NCBI RefSeq assembly: GCF_015864575.1
Contig: NZ_JADYWW010000002.1
Span: forward strand, 661,912-725,911
Origin: Salinibacterium sp. SWN248
Lineage (GTDB): Bacteria; Actinomycetota; Actinomycetes; Actinomycetales; Microbacteriaceae
DNA: 64,000 bases
Direction: 5' to 3'
Made by a program: the position numbers and the translations under genes. How positions within the stretch are numbered: the stretch's first letter is position 1; each line of letters starts with the position of its first letter. Of this stretch, positions 40,325 through 49,412 are shown one piece after another. The notes under the pieces were generated by a model, which was not told where the DNA came from, did not search any database, and saw only the letters and a program-made list of their open reading frames with translations.

Positions 40325-41493
40325 ACGACACCGGTTCGCTCACGGGCTATCTCGTGCTCGACCTCACTCGCGCCTTGGCCGGCCCTCACGCCGGGATGAT
40401 GCTGGGCGACTTAGGTGCGCGCGTCGTCAAGGTGGAGACCCCCGGCACCGGCGACGACACTCGCGGTTGGGGCCCTCCCTTTGTCGGCGACGAGGGAGCT
40501 CGGGAGTCGACCTACTTTCTCTCCACCAACCGGAACAAAGAATCGATCACCCTCAACCTGAAGGATGCAGCAGACTCGGCTCTGCTGGCAGACCTCATAA
40601 CGCGTGCTGATGTTCTGCTCGAAAACTTTCGACCAGGAACGCTCGATCGCTTGGGCTTTTCCCCCGCACGCTTAGAAGAGCTCAACCCGCGCCTCGTGTT
40701 GTTGTCGATCAGTGGCTTTGGCCACGACGGTCCCGAGGGCGGACGGGCAGGCTACGACCAGATCGCTCAGGGCGAAGCCGGGCTCATGTCGATCACGGGC
40801 AGCAAGCCAGACGATCCCCAGCGCGTTGGTGTGCCGATCGGCGACTTGCTCGCCGGCATGTACGGCGCCTATGGCGTGCTCGCGGCGTTGCTCGAAAGAG
40901 AGCGCACGGGACGCGGGCAGGTTGTTCGCACGTCGCTTCTCGCTTCCGTCGTTGGAGTGCACGCCTTCCAAGGCACGCGGTGGACGGTCGCCGGCGAAGT
41001 CGGGCTAGCGAATGGCAATCATCATCCATCCATCGCTCCCTATGGGCTCTTTCACACGGGATCCGGAGCGGTGCAAATTGCGGTGGGTTCTGAGAGCCTC
41101 TGGGCGCGGTTGTGCGCCATGACCGGGATCGCAGTCGATGACGAGCGCTGGGCATCCAATGGTCAACGTGTAGATAATCGTGACTCCCTCATCGCCGCCT
41201 TAGAAGAAGTATTCTCGGATTGGAATGCGGATGCCCTGCTGATCGCTCTCGAAGAAGCAGGCATCCCCGCCGGGCGAGTGCGCAATCTGCAGCAGGTCTA
41301 TGAGTGGGACCAAACGCAGTCGCAGGGACTCATTGTGGATGTCGACCACGCGACGCTCGGCGAGATCAGCCTGCCTGGCCCGCCATTGCGTTTCTTCAGC
41401 GCCGACGGCGAAGAACACACGCGCACGGCACACAGCGCGCCGCCGACCCTCGGACAACACAACGACTCTGTGCGTGATTGGCTTAACCAATGA
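40321..41493 (+). CDS. CaiB/BaiF-family CoA-transferase
   Basis: 390 residues, class III. Family landmarks: VLDLTRALAGPHAGMMLGDLGA, KVETPGTGDDTRGWGPP, NRNKESITLNLK, and the catalytic aspartate D146 in GGRAGYDQIAQGEAG. It transfers CoA from one carboxylic acid to another, activating a catabolic substrate. It overlaps both neighbours by 4 nt, making a three-gene operon with the monooxygenase and carboxyltransferase. Confidence 0.93.
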   Translation: MNDTGSLTGYLVLDLTRALAGPHAGMMLGDLGARVVKVETPGTGDDTRGWGPPFVGDEGARESTYFLSTNRNKESITLNLKDAADSALLADLITRADVLLENFRPGTLDRLGFSPARLEELNPRLVLLSISGFGHDGPEGGRAGYDQIAQGEAGLMSITGSKPDDPQRVGVPIGDLLAGMYGAYGVLAALLERERTGRGQVVRTSLLASVVGVHAFQGTRWTVAGEVGLANGNHHPSIAPYGLFHTGSGAVQIAVGSESLWARLCAMTGIAVDDERWASNGQRVDNRDSLIAALEEVFSDWNADALLIALEEAGIPAGRVRNLQQVYEWDQTQSQGLIVDVDHATLGEISLPGPPLRFFSADGEEHTRTAHSAPPTLGQHNDSVRDWLNQ

Positions 41494-42998
41494 ACACCCG
41501 TCCCAGTGCTCGCGAGCTCATCGCCATGACGCTCGATGATGGCACCTTCGTCAGCTGGAACTCGCCGCTGGCTCCGTTGGCCATCGAGGAGAACTACCGC
41601 AGCGAACTGGAGGCGGCCCGCGCCAAGACCGGTGAAGACGAATCCCTCGTCACCGGCGAAGGCCTACTCAATGGGGCGCGCGTCGCTGTCGTCGTGGGTG
41701 AGTTCCGTTTTCTCGGTGGCTCCATCGGCGTCAACGCCGCGACCCGGATGGTGGAGTCAATCCAGCGCGCAACCAGAGAGGGCTTGCCGGTGCTTGCCGC
41801 CCCAGTCTCGGGCGGAACGCGCATGCAAGAAGGCACCCGGGCGTTCTTGCAGATGGTCAAGATCACCGAAGCAGTCGTGGCACACAAAGCAGCGAAACTT
41901 CCCTACCTTGTCTACCTCCGGCATCCCACGACCGGCGGAGTTTTCGCTTCGTGGGGTTCGCTCGGCCACATCACAGTCGCTCAAACGGGCGCTTTGGTTG
42001 GCTTCCTCGGCCCCAAGGTCTACAAGGCGCTCTATGGTGCCGACTTTCCGGAAGGTGTTCAAACCGCCGAGAACCTCTTCGCCCACGGCATTGTCGACGC
42101 CGTGCTCGATGCCAAGCATTTGCGCACCATGGCCGGTGAGGCTCTGGCAATCATCGCTGCCGCTGATGATTCCGTTCCCCCGCCGGCGGAGGAACCCGCG
42201 ACGCAAATTCCCTCGTCGTGGGAGTCGATTCAGATTTCGCGCCGCAGCGGGCGCCCCGGCCTGCGTTCGCTTCTGCGCTACGCCGCGACCTCCATCGTTC
42301 CCCTGAGCGGAACCGGTCAAGGCGAGTCGAACAAGTCGGCCGTGGTGTCCTTGGCCACCATCGGAGGACGAGGAACTGTCGTTGTCGGGCTTGACCGGCG
42401 AGCACAGGGCGAAGCCGAGCTGGGGCCGGATGGTCTGCGCCAAGCCCGCCGCGGAATGGCTCTCGCCGCCGAGCTCGGGTTGCCACTCATCACCGTCGTT
42501 GATACTCCGGGAGCAGCCCTTTCTCGCGAAGCAGAGGAGGGCGGTCTCGGCGGAGAGATCGCACGCTGCTTGGCGGAGATGCTCGACCTGCCGGTGCCGA
42601 CCATTGCCGTCATTCTCGGCGAAGGCACGGGGGGCGGCGCACTCGCTCTCATGCCCGCCGACCGCGTCATTGCGGCCAGAAACGGGTGGCTCGCACCGCT
42701 GCCGCCCGAGGGCGCAAGCGTGATCATGTTCGGTGACACCACGCACGCCGCGAGTATGACCGTCGACCAGCGCGTACGTTCTCAGGATCTTCTCGACGAC
42801 GGAATTGTGCACGAAATCGTCGAAGAGCGGCCAACAGCCGACGTCGAACCCGCTGAGTTTTGCCGCAGAGTCGGCCACGCGATCGTGCGCCAACTGGCCG
42901 AGCTGGAGAGCCAAGACAACGATCAGCGCCGGGCCGCGCGCACGGCCAACTACCTCGGTCTCGGCATCGCCGACAGCGGTGCAGCGAGCCCCGACTAG
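41490..42998 (+). CDS. Fused beta/alpha carboxyltransferase (AccD-AccA-like)
   Basis: 502 residues in two crotonase-fold halves. First half like AccD: VSGGTRMQEGTRAFLQM, and LVYLRHPTTGGVFASWG. Second half like AccA: GTVVVGLDRRAQGEAELGPD, GAALSREAEEGGLGGEIA, GEGTGGGALALMPADRV. The four-cysteine zinc ribbon of AccD is missing. No biotin carboxylase or biotin carrier gene lies in the window, so a partner must be encoded elsewhere, or it may be a decarboxylase-type use of the fold. Last gene of the operon; a strong terminator follows. Confidence 0.85.
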   Translation: MNTRPSARELIAMTLDDGTFVSWNSPLAPLAIEENYRSELEAARAKTGEDESLVTGEGLLNGARVAVVVGEFRFLGGSIGVNAATRMVESIQRATREGLPVLAAPVSGGTRMQEGTRAFLQMVKITEAVVAHKAAKLPYLVYLRHPTTGGVFASWGSLGHITVAQTGALVGFLGPKVYKALYGADFPEGVQTAENLFAHGIVDAVLDAKHLRTMAGEALAIIAAADDSVPPPAEEPATQIPSSWESIQISRRSGRPGLRSLLRYAATSIVPLSGTGQGESNKSAVVSLATIGGRGTVVVGLDRRAQGEAELGPDGLRQARRGMALAAELGLPLITVVDTPGAALSREAEEGGLGGEIARCLAEMLDLPVPTIAVILGEGTGGGALALMPADRVIAARNGWLAPLPPEGASVIMFGDTTHAASMTVDQRVRSQDLLDDGIVHEIVEERPTADVEPAEFCRRVGHAIVRQLAELESQDNDQRRAARTANYLGLGIADSGAASPD

Positions 42999-43037
42999 GT
43001 CAGCGACCACGCCTAGCGTTCACGGCGCGGCAAACGA

Positions 43038-43073
43038 AAGGGCGGGCATCCGATGATCTGGATGCCCGCCCTT
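43038..43073. terminator. Bidirectional terminator
   Basis: AAGGGCGGGCATC (43038-43050) pairs perfectly with GATGCCCGCCCTT (43061-43073), 13 bp with a 10-nt loop, between the convergent carboxyltransferase and flotillin genes. Confidence 0.85.
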
Positions 43074-43086
43074 CGCCGTTATGCAA

Positions 43087-44553
43087 TTATTCCGAGCTGT
43101 CGCTGCCCTCGGTAGCGCCGGCGGAAGTCTCGCTGAGTGCTACTTCTGCAAGCTTTGCTGCGAGCGAGGTGTCGTTTGAGCTTGCGCTTGCGCTGGTGCC
43201 GGCGCTGCCGCGAGCACCTTCACCAACAGCCTGACCAACGGCGCGGCCCTGGATGATCGACGCGAGGTCGAGTCCGGTAGCTGCCTTGATCGACTCAAAT
43301 GAACTACGCAAAGCGATTGAGCTTTCGTTTCCGATGGTGTCGGCTGCACTTGATCCGCTGCCACCGATGACGGTGACGGAACCGATCTGACCGTAACCCT
43401 TTGCCCACTGCTCCATGACGAGCGGCAGTGATTCGAGAGCACGCTGGGCGAGGAGCGCATCTTGGTGCTTGGCGAGAGCCGCAGCTTCTGCCTCGATGCT
43501 TGCTGCGCGAGCTTCACCCGAGAGGCGAACGGCATCCGCGTCGGCGGCGGCGCGAACGCGCACTGCTTCTGCTTCAACTGCTGCAATCTGGGCCTGAGCT
43601 TCGGCACCCTTGACGAGACGGTAGGCGTCGGAGTCGGCATCCTTCTGAGCCTTGTACAGGTTGGCATCGGCTACACGCTTCACGTCAGCGTCGAGCTCTG
43701 CCTGACGGTTCTCGGCACGCTGCTGCAGAACACCCTGCTCGGCCGTGGCGCGAGCGAGCGCTTCAGCCTGCTCAGCTTCAGCGTTGGCCTTACCGACCTC
43801 AGCCTTGGAGTCTGCAGTGTTCTTGTCGAGCGCGGTCTGCTCGATCAGGTTCGCCTCGGCAACGGTGATGTTGCGCTTGGAGATTTCGCGGTTGGCGTCA
43901 GCCGTGGCGAGTTCTGCTTCACGACGCTTCGACTCAATCTGCGGAGTTCCGAGCGACTGGATGTAGCCAACCTTGTCGCCGATGCCCTTGATCTGGAAGG
44001 AGTCGAGAATCAGTCCCTGCTCCGACAGCTCGGTCGAGACATCCGTAGCGATCTGGTCAGAGAACTTCTTGCGCTCACGCATGAGTTCAACAACCGAGAG
44101 GGTTGCGACAACACCACGAAGAGCACCTTCAAGCTGCTCTGTTGTGAACTGCTCGATGGCGGCATCCTGCGAAGCGAAACGCTCGGCAGCACGACGAACC
44201 AGGGCAGGGTCAGAACCGATCTTCACGATCGCGACTGCTTCGACCTGAAGCGTTACGTTGTCAGCCGACTGCGCCTCTGCAGTCATTGACACCTGGCGCG
44301 AACGAAGCGAAATCGTCTCGTGGCGCTGCGTGATCGGGTTGACCAGTGCCTTGCCATTGACGATAACGGTGACGGCGGAATCGTTGCCCGCACCATCCTT
44401 TTGCGAACGACCCGAAACAACGAGGGCCTCGTCAGCGCGCGCGACCTTGAACCAGGCGCGAGCGATCAGCAACATGACCAAGAACAGTACAACAAGGATG
44501 ACCACCCCGATTCCGATGAGGAGAACGAGTCCGCCGGTGGCGAAGATTTCCAT
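43087..44553 (-). CDS. Flotillin-like SPFH-domain protein
   Basis: 488 residues from ATG at 44553, with AAGGTG 6 nt upstream. N-terminal membrane helix (GLVLLIGIGVVILVVLFLVM), SPFH/band-7 domain, then a long Ala/Glu-rich coiled coil (about 200-400: AEVGKANAEAEQAEALARAT and similar), then a flotillin C-terminal region LESLPLVMEQWAKGYGQIG and an Ala/Ser/Gly-rich tail. It organises membrane microdomains. Monocistronic. Confidence 0.92.
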   Translation of the reverse strand: MEIFATGGLVLLIGIGVVILVVLFLVMLLIARAWFKVARADEALVVSGRSQKDGAGNDSAVTVIVNGKALVNPITQRHETISLRSRQVSMTAEAQSADNVTLQVEAVAIVKIGSDPALVRRAAERFASQDAAIEQFTTEQLEGALRGVVATLSVVELMRERKKFSDQIATDVSTELSEQGLILDSFQIKGIGDKVGYIQSLGTPQIESKRREAELATADANREISKRNITVAEANLIEQTALDKNTADSKAEVGKANAEAEQAEALARATAEQGVLQQRAENRQAELDADVKRVADANLYKAQKDADSDAYRLVKGAEAQAQIAAVEAEAVRVRAAADADAVRLSGEARAASIEAEAAALAKHQDALLAQRALESLPLVMEQWAKGYGQIGSVTVIGGSGSSAADTIGNESSIALRSSFESIKAATGLDLASIIQGRAVGQAVGEGARGSAGTSASASSNDTSLAAKLAEVALSETSAGATEGSDSSE

Positions 44554-44599
44554 GTATGCACCTTTCAAAAAATGAGCGATCACCACCCATTGTCCTTGG

Positions 44600-46081
44600 T
44601 TAGAGGCCGCGCATCCACTCTTCGATGCCGGTTGCCGTAATGGGCAGCGCTTCGGAGAGAACTTCGTGGCCGGTCGGGGTCACGAGCACATTGTCTTCGA
44701 TGCGCACGCCGAGGCCTCGCAGCTCAGGCGGCACGGTCATGTCCCACTCGTGAAAGTACAGTCCGGGCTCGACCGCCATGACCATTCCGGGCACGAGTTC
44801 GCCGCTCTGGTAGGCAGAGTAGCTCGACTGTGCGCAGTCGTGCACGTCGAGACCGAGGTGATGACCGATGCCGCAGACAATGTAGCGACGGTGGTGCTGA
44901 CCCTGCGGGCTCAGTGCCTCATCGACCGAGACAGGAAGCATGCCCCAGTCGTGCAGACCGGTCGCAATCACTTCGAGCGCAGCGAGATGAAAGTCACTGA
45001 AGATCTTGCCGGGGCCAACCGCCGCGAGTCCCGCACGGTGCGCCTTCTCGACCAGGTCATGGGCTTGACGCTGGGCGGCCGAGAATGTTCCGGATGCCGG
45101 AAGCGTGCGCGTGACATCCGCCGTATATAAGGAGCGAGCTTCCACTCCCATGTCGAGCAGCACGGCGGCGTCAGGATTCACGGGGCCGTCGCAGCGCACC
45201 CAGTGCAACACGGGGGCGTTCTTGCCGCTTCCGACAATCGTCGTGTAGCCGGTGCCGTTGCCGACGGTGCGCGCGTAGCGGTCGAAGGTTCCCTGCAACC
45301 AGCGTTCGCCGCCGAACTGGATGGCCTGCGGGATCTCCCGAGCGACCGCCTTGAAGCCTTCGATCGTGTGGTTCACAGCACCGCGCAGTTCGGCGATCTC
45401 CCACTCGTCTTTGATCATGCGGATCTCCGAGAGCACCCGGCCAAGATCTTGCGACACCGGGATGTCGCGCAACAGCGGGTGGGCTCCGTGCAGCGAGCCG
45501 GTGAGCAGAATGTCACTCGCGCGGTTCAACGCTGTTTCGAGTTCCGAGAGTGGACGCGTCTCAATCTGCAGCGCGGCCGTCCACTCGGGCATCCCTGGTG
45601 CAGAGCCGACCCACAACTCGCCGTGCGCAGCGTCCGCAAAGAAGTCCGCTTCACCGGGATATGCCGGCGCGGGAATGAAGAGGGTGGCGTCGTGGCCGCC
45701 ACTCGTCGGGCTCATGACAAGCACGGCGTCTTCGGCCGAGCAGCCACTCAACCAGAAGAAGCTGCTGTCGGGGCGGAACCCGTAGTAGTTGTCGTTCACG
45801 CGCACCGGAGCAACGCCACCGGCCACCACAATCGTGCGACCGGGAAACGCCGGGCTCAGGCGTGCACGATGTGCTGCCGTCGCCGCCGCAATGCCGGGCA
45901 CCGTGTCGGGCGTGCGGTCGGGGGTTGCCCATCCAGTTTCCATGTACTCGATGAAGCCCGAAGCGTTGCGCAAGTGCGGCAGCCGCGGGTCTCCCCGATC
46001 GGGGTGCGGAACTGACGAAACTGACGGTGCCGTCGAAGCCGCCGGCGCGGTGTGCTGGTGAGAATCAGAAGTCGAGTGCAT
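44600..46081 (-). CDS. Xaa-Pro aminopeptidase (M24 family)
   Basis: 493 residues. N-terminal aminopeptidase-P domain (PGRTIVVAGGVAPVRVNDNYYGFRPDSSFFWLSG, cited in part), then the creatinase fold. The metal ligands lie in VLLDMGVEARSLYTADVTRT (two Asp), GIGHHLGLDVHD (His), VEPGLYFH (Glu) and VRIEDNVLVT (Glu). It removes N-terminal residues preceding proline, in the cytosol; the first 40 residues are Ser/Pro/His-rich. Confidence 0.93.
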   Translation of the reverse strand: MHSTSDSHQHTAPAASTAPSVSSVPHPDRGDPRLPHLRNASGFIEYMETGWATPDRTPDTVPGIAAATAAHRARLSPAFPGRTIVVAGGVAPVRVNDNYYGFRPDSSFFWLSGCSAEDAVLVMSPTSGGHDATLFIPAPAYPGEADFFADAAHGELWVGSAPGMPEWTAALQIETRPLSELETALNRASDILLTGSLHGAHPLLRDIPVSQDLGRVLSEIRMIKDEWEIAELRGAVNHTIEGFKAVAREIPQAIQFGGERWLQGTFDRYARTVGNGTGYTTIVGSGKNAPVLHWVRCDGPVNPDAAVLLDMGVEARSLYTADVTRTLPASGTFSAAQRQAHDLVEKAHRAGLAAVGPGKIFSDFHLAALEVIATGLHDWGMLPVSVDEALSPQGQHHRRYIVCGIGHHLGLDVHDCAQSSYSAYQSGELVPGMVMAVEPGLYFHEWDMTVPPELRGLGVRIEDNVLVTPTGHEVLSEALPITATGIEEWMRGL

Positions 46082-46153
46082 GGTGCTGTCTTTCGTTGTG
46101 GCGTGTGAGGGTGAAACCTGAGGGAGCCGCGGGAGTCGTGGGGCCAGCTAGTT

Positions 46154-47176
46154 CTACTGCGGCGCGTCGGTACTGTGCCCGATACTGCGCTCGATACTGT
46201 GCGCGATGGCAGCCGCGATGGCCAAGTCTTCCCAACTCATCCCCGAACTTTTGAAGAGAACAGGGCGCGTGGCGTCGAGCACTGTCGTGCCCCGGATAAC
46301 CTCCGCCAGCGGAATGAGATCGTTCGCCGCGAGAGAGCCTTCCGCGATCGCCATGACCACGTCTCCCGATTCGCGCAACGCTGTCGGAACATCTTCGACA
46401 ACGACCTGAGATCGTCCCATCAGCGCACTATCGACTTCACGAGCATCCGGTTCATGAGAGCCCACCGCAATGATCACAGCGTCCGAGCGCACGGCAGTGG
46501 AGTCGAATAACGGAGTTCGCGCGGTCGTGGCGCACATGATGACCCCGGCCGCGGCGACAGCAGCCGCAGCCTCGGCGCTTCCGGTCTGCACGACCCGCGC
46601 ATCCGGCAGCTCCACCGAACGCAGCGTGCGCACCACCACGGTGACCGAGGCGAGGGGCCGACGATCTCCAAGAACAGCACGCAGGGTCGCGAGGTGGTCG
46701 ACCGCTTGGGGTCCCGCCCCAAAGATGACAACGTCGAGCGGCTCCGACGAGCGCAGCAGCGCCCCCGCCGTGGCGGCCAGCGACACCGCCGGGGTACGGA
46801 TGCTCGTCAACGCAGCACCGTCGAGCAACAGTCTCGGCGTAAGCGTCTCGGAGTCGAACAGAATGTAGAGACCTTGGATGCGAGGCAACCCGACGCCCGG
46901 ATTATCCGGAGCAGCGGTGAGCACCTTGATTCCCGCATACGGGCCAACTTCTGAGGGCATCAACAGAAAGTCGCCGCGCGTCAGTTCCTCAAAAACGCGC
47001 GCATGGTCTGTGCCGGTTTCGAAGCCCGCCTTCAGCGCATCCTGAACGGCAGCAACGGCCGCGCCGGGGCCAATCGCTGCCCGCACGGCGGCGTCGTCGA
47101 GGTAGGCGGGCGCCGTTGCGCTGCGCGAAATAGGGGTTTCTGGGCGGGGCTCGACCGGCGAATTCTGCTCGAACAT
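46154..47176 (-). CDS. Ornithine cyclodeaminase/mu-crystallin family protein
   Basis: 340 residues from ATG at 47176 (GAAGGGG 5-6 nt upstream); the frame is open to 47830 but that overlaps the response regulator gene and is not family-like. NAD-binding half: LTSIRTPAVSLAATAGALL, VVIFGAGPQAVDHLA, and the C-terminal FKSSGMSWEDLAIAAAIAH. The family includes ornithine cyclodeaminase, alanine dehydrogenase and pyrroline-2-carboxylate reductase; which applies here cannot be told. Confidence 0.85.
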   Translation of the reverse strand: MFEQNSPVEPRPETPISRSATAPAYLDDAAVRAAIGPGAAVAAVQDALKAGFETGTDHARVFEELTRGDFLLMPSEVGPYAGIKVLTAAPDNPGVGLPRIQGLYILFDSETLTPRLLLDGAALTSIRTPAVSLAATAGALLRSSEPLDVVIFGAGPQAVDHLATLRAVLGDRRPLASVTVVVRTLRSVELPDARVVQTGSAEAAAAVAAAGVIMCATTARTPLFDSTAVRSDAVIIAVGSHEPDAREVDSALMGRSQVVVEDVPTALRESGDVVMAIAEGSLAANDLIPLAEVIRGTTVLDATRPVLFKSSGMSWEDLAIAAAIAHSIERSIGHSTDAPQ

Positions 47177-47275
47177 TGATGCCCCTTCTCTCAACACCTG
47201 CGGGGCCAATGGTATCGCGGCATCCGCCCGCTCATCCTCGTCGAGTTCCCTGTTCGCGGGCGTAGTCTGGCCATC

Positions 47276-47953
47276 ATGACAAACATCCTGGTCGTGGAGG
47301 ACGACGCGACCATGGGCGCGCTCGTTCAGCACGGTCTCGAAGCTGAGGGCTACACGGTGACCCTGGTCGCTAACGGCATGGATGCGCTCATTGCGGTAGC
47401 CAGCGACGACTTTTCGGCGGCCGCCATCGATGTCATGCTCCCCGAAATGTCGGGCTTCGAAATCTGTCGGCACCTGCGCGAACAAGGCAACCACCTCCCC
47501 GTGCTGCTTCTCACAGCGCGTGACGCGGTGGAGGATCGTGTGCTCGGCCTCGACTCTGGCGCCGACGACTATCTCACCAAACCGTTCGCGTTTGCAGAGT
47601 TCGCGGCCCGCATCCGTGCCCTTGTTCGCCGCGATACGACTGCCGCGAAAGCAAGCCGCAAAATTGGCAACCTCGTGCTCGACGCTGCCACCGTGCGGGC
47701 AACATCCGGCGGCACAGCATTGCCGATGAGTTCCAAAGAATTTGCTCTGCTCTGGATGCTCAGCTCTCGCACCGGCGAGACGCTCAGCCGCGCCGAGATC
47801 TTGGAGGAGGTGTGGGGCACGAGCGCCCACATTGATGCCACGGTTGTCGACCAGTACGTCAGCTACTTGCGGCGCAAACTAGACCCGATAGTGTCGGGCG
47901 TCACCATCAGCACGGTTCGCGGTGTTGGCTACTCGCTGGCGGCGGTGGAGTGA
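47276..47953 (+). CDS. OmpR-family response regulator 1
   Basis: 225 residues. Receiver domain with acidic pocket E8-D9-D10, phospho-acceptor D52, and K102 (DDYLTKPF). C-terminal winged helix with ATVVDQYVSYLRRKLDP and ISTVRGVGYSLA. ATG lies 7 nt after TAGTCT (47263-47268), probably leaderless. The kinase gene starts at its stop, so they form a two-component pair directly upstream of the redox operon. Confidence 0.95.
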   Translation: MTNILVVEDDATMGALVQHGLEAEGYTVTLVANGMDALIAVASDDFSAAAIDVMLPEMSGFEICRHLREQGNHLPVLLLTARDAVEDRVLGLDSGADDYLTKPFAFAEFAARIRALVRRDTTAAKASRKIGNLVLDAATVRATSGGTALPMSSKEFALLWMLSSRTGETLSRAEILEEVWGTSAHIDATVVDQYVSYLRRKLDPIVSGVTISTVRGVGYSLAAVE

Positions 47954-49347
47954 TGTTCTCGAAGCTGTCCATTCGCGCCCGCATCACTCTCGGCAGTGTT
48001 GCCGCCGCAACAATCCTGCTGCTCGTCGCGCTCGTCGTGGTGCGCATTGCGGTGCAAGACATTCTTACCGAAGCTGATCGTTCCCTCGCCACCAGTGACC
48101 TCACACCGTTTGTTGCCGACATCACGGCGAACCCCGATGAATCAGTGGATGACCCGGGCACCGGGGTTCTCGTCTACATCACCGACCCCAACGCCGACGT
48201 GCAAGTGAACACTCTTCCCCGGGGCATCACCAAGGAAGTCACGCGCACCGACCCCAGCGACACCTCGATTGTCGTGCAGGATGACGGCAGCGACCACGCC
48301 GACGACGAGGGAAAAGCCACCGACGACGACGATGCCCCATCGTTTGTCGTTGCCGGGCGCACCCTCACCACGGACGCGGGCACCTGGCAGCTGTGGGCGG
48401 CACGCAGTACCGCCGCGAGCCAACTCGCGCTTCACGGCCTCGATCGCATCCTCATCGTTGCGGGGGTCGTGTTGCTGCTCGGCTTCGGCCTCGCCTCGTG
48501 GGGGCTCGCCAGCGCTGCGCTGCGCCCGGTTAACGCAATGCGCCGCAAAGCGGAACAGCTCAGCGGCGATACTGACACCGCCCTCCCCGTAGGCGGTGCG
48601 GATGACGAGCTCGCGGCCCTCGCCACAACCCTCAATGCCTTCCTCGCCCGCCTGCGAGCCTCCACCGATCGCGAAAAACAAATGGTGTCGGATGCCGCCC
48701 ACGAGTTGCGCACGCCGCTGGCGGCGCTCACCACCCAGCTTGAGCTCGCACACGCCGACTTTGGCAATGCTGAGGCTCTCGCCGTCCAGGTCACCGCGGC
48801 GGAAGCATCCGTGGATCGCCTGACGTCATTGGCGACCAACCTTCTCGAGCTGAGTCGCATCGAAACGGAGGCGAGCACGGCGACGGCGAGCGCCGGACAA
48901 CTTGTTGATGAGTTCACGGGCAGCATTGACCGCGCTCGTCTTCTCGGTATGGCGAAGGCGGCGAGAGTCGATTTCACGTGTTCCGCCGTCGATGAGGATG
49001 CGCGCTTTCGAATCGGGGCGCAGTCGTTCGGTCGCCTCGTCGATAATCTGCTCTCCAATGCGATTGCCGCGATCTCGACTGGCGGTGGCATTCTTGCGGC
49101 CCTGAGTATCGAAGTGGATGGTCTCCATCTCGAGGTCACCGACGATGGTCCCGGCATGCCTGAGCAGTTCCTCCCGATCGCGTTCGATCGCTTCTCGCGC
49201 CCCGACGTCTCACGCACGGGCGCGACCGGGGGCAGCGGACTCGGGCTTGCTCTCGTTCAGGCCATCGCGACGGCGGCGGGAGGGTCGGCCACGGTCGACA
49301 ACACCGGCGATGGCTTGCGTGCAACGGTGCTGATCCCCAACATGTGA
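47953..49347 (+). CDS. Sensor histidine kinase 1
   Basis: 464 residues (ATG at 47953; a GTG one codon upstream is also possible). Membrane helices at about 13-35 and 162-184 with an extracytoplasmic sensor region between them rich in Asp and Thr (one Asp/Glu patch: DDDDAPSF). Then HAMP, phospho-acceptor His in DAAHELRTPLAAL, N box LVDNLLSNAIAAI, G boxes DDGPGMP and GGSGLGLAL. The acidic sensor loop may respond to metal ions. Pairs with response regulator 1. Confidence 0.93.
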   Translation: MFSKLSIRARITLGSVAAATILLLVALVVVRIAVQDILTEADRSLATSDLTPFVADITANPDESVDDPGTGVLVYITDPNADVQVNTLPRGITKEVTRTDPSDTSIVVQDDGSDHADDEGKATDDDDAPSFVVAGRTLTTDAGTWQLWAARSTAASQLALHGLDRILIVAGVVLLLGFGLASWGLASAALRPVNAMRRKAEQLSGDTDTALPVGGADDELAALATTLNAFLARLRASTDREKQMVSDAAHELRTPLAALTTQLELAHADFGNAEALAVQVTAAEASVDRLTSLATNLLELSRIETEASTATASAGQLVDEFTGSIDRARLLGMAKAARVDFTCSAVDEDARFRIGAQSFGRLVDNLLSNAIAAISTGGGILAALSIEVDGLHLEVTDDGPGMPEQFLPIAFDRFSRPDVSRTGATGGSGLGLALVQAIATAAGGSATVDNTGDGLRATVLIPNM

Positions 49348-49412
49348 ATTCGCTCACGCAAATGGGCGGTTTTTCTTAGCGATCCCATAGCTGAAGCCAG
49401 CACAGTAGGGAC

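Noticed and set aside
47177..47830. N-terminal extension of the ornithine cyclodeaminase-like gene
   Set aside because: The frame is open but overlaps the divergent response regulator and its promoter, and a good ribosome site precedes the ATG at 47176.
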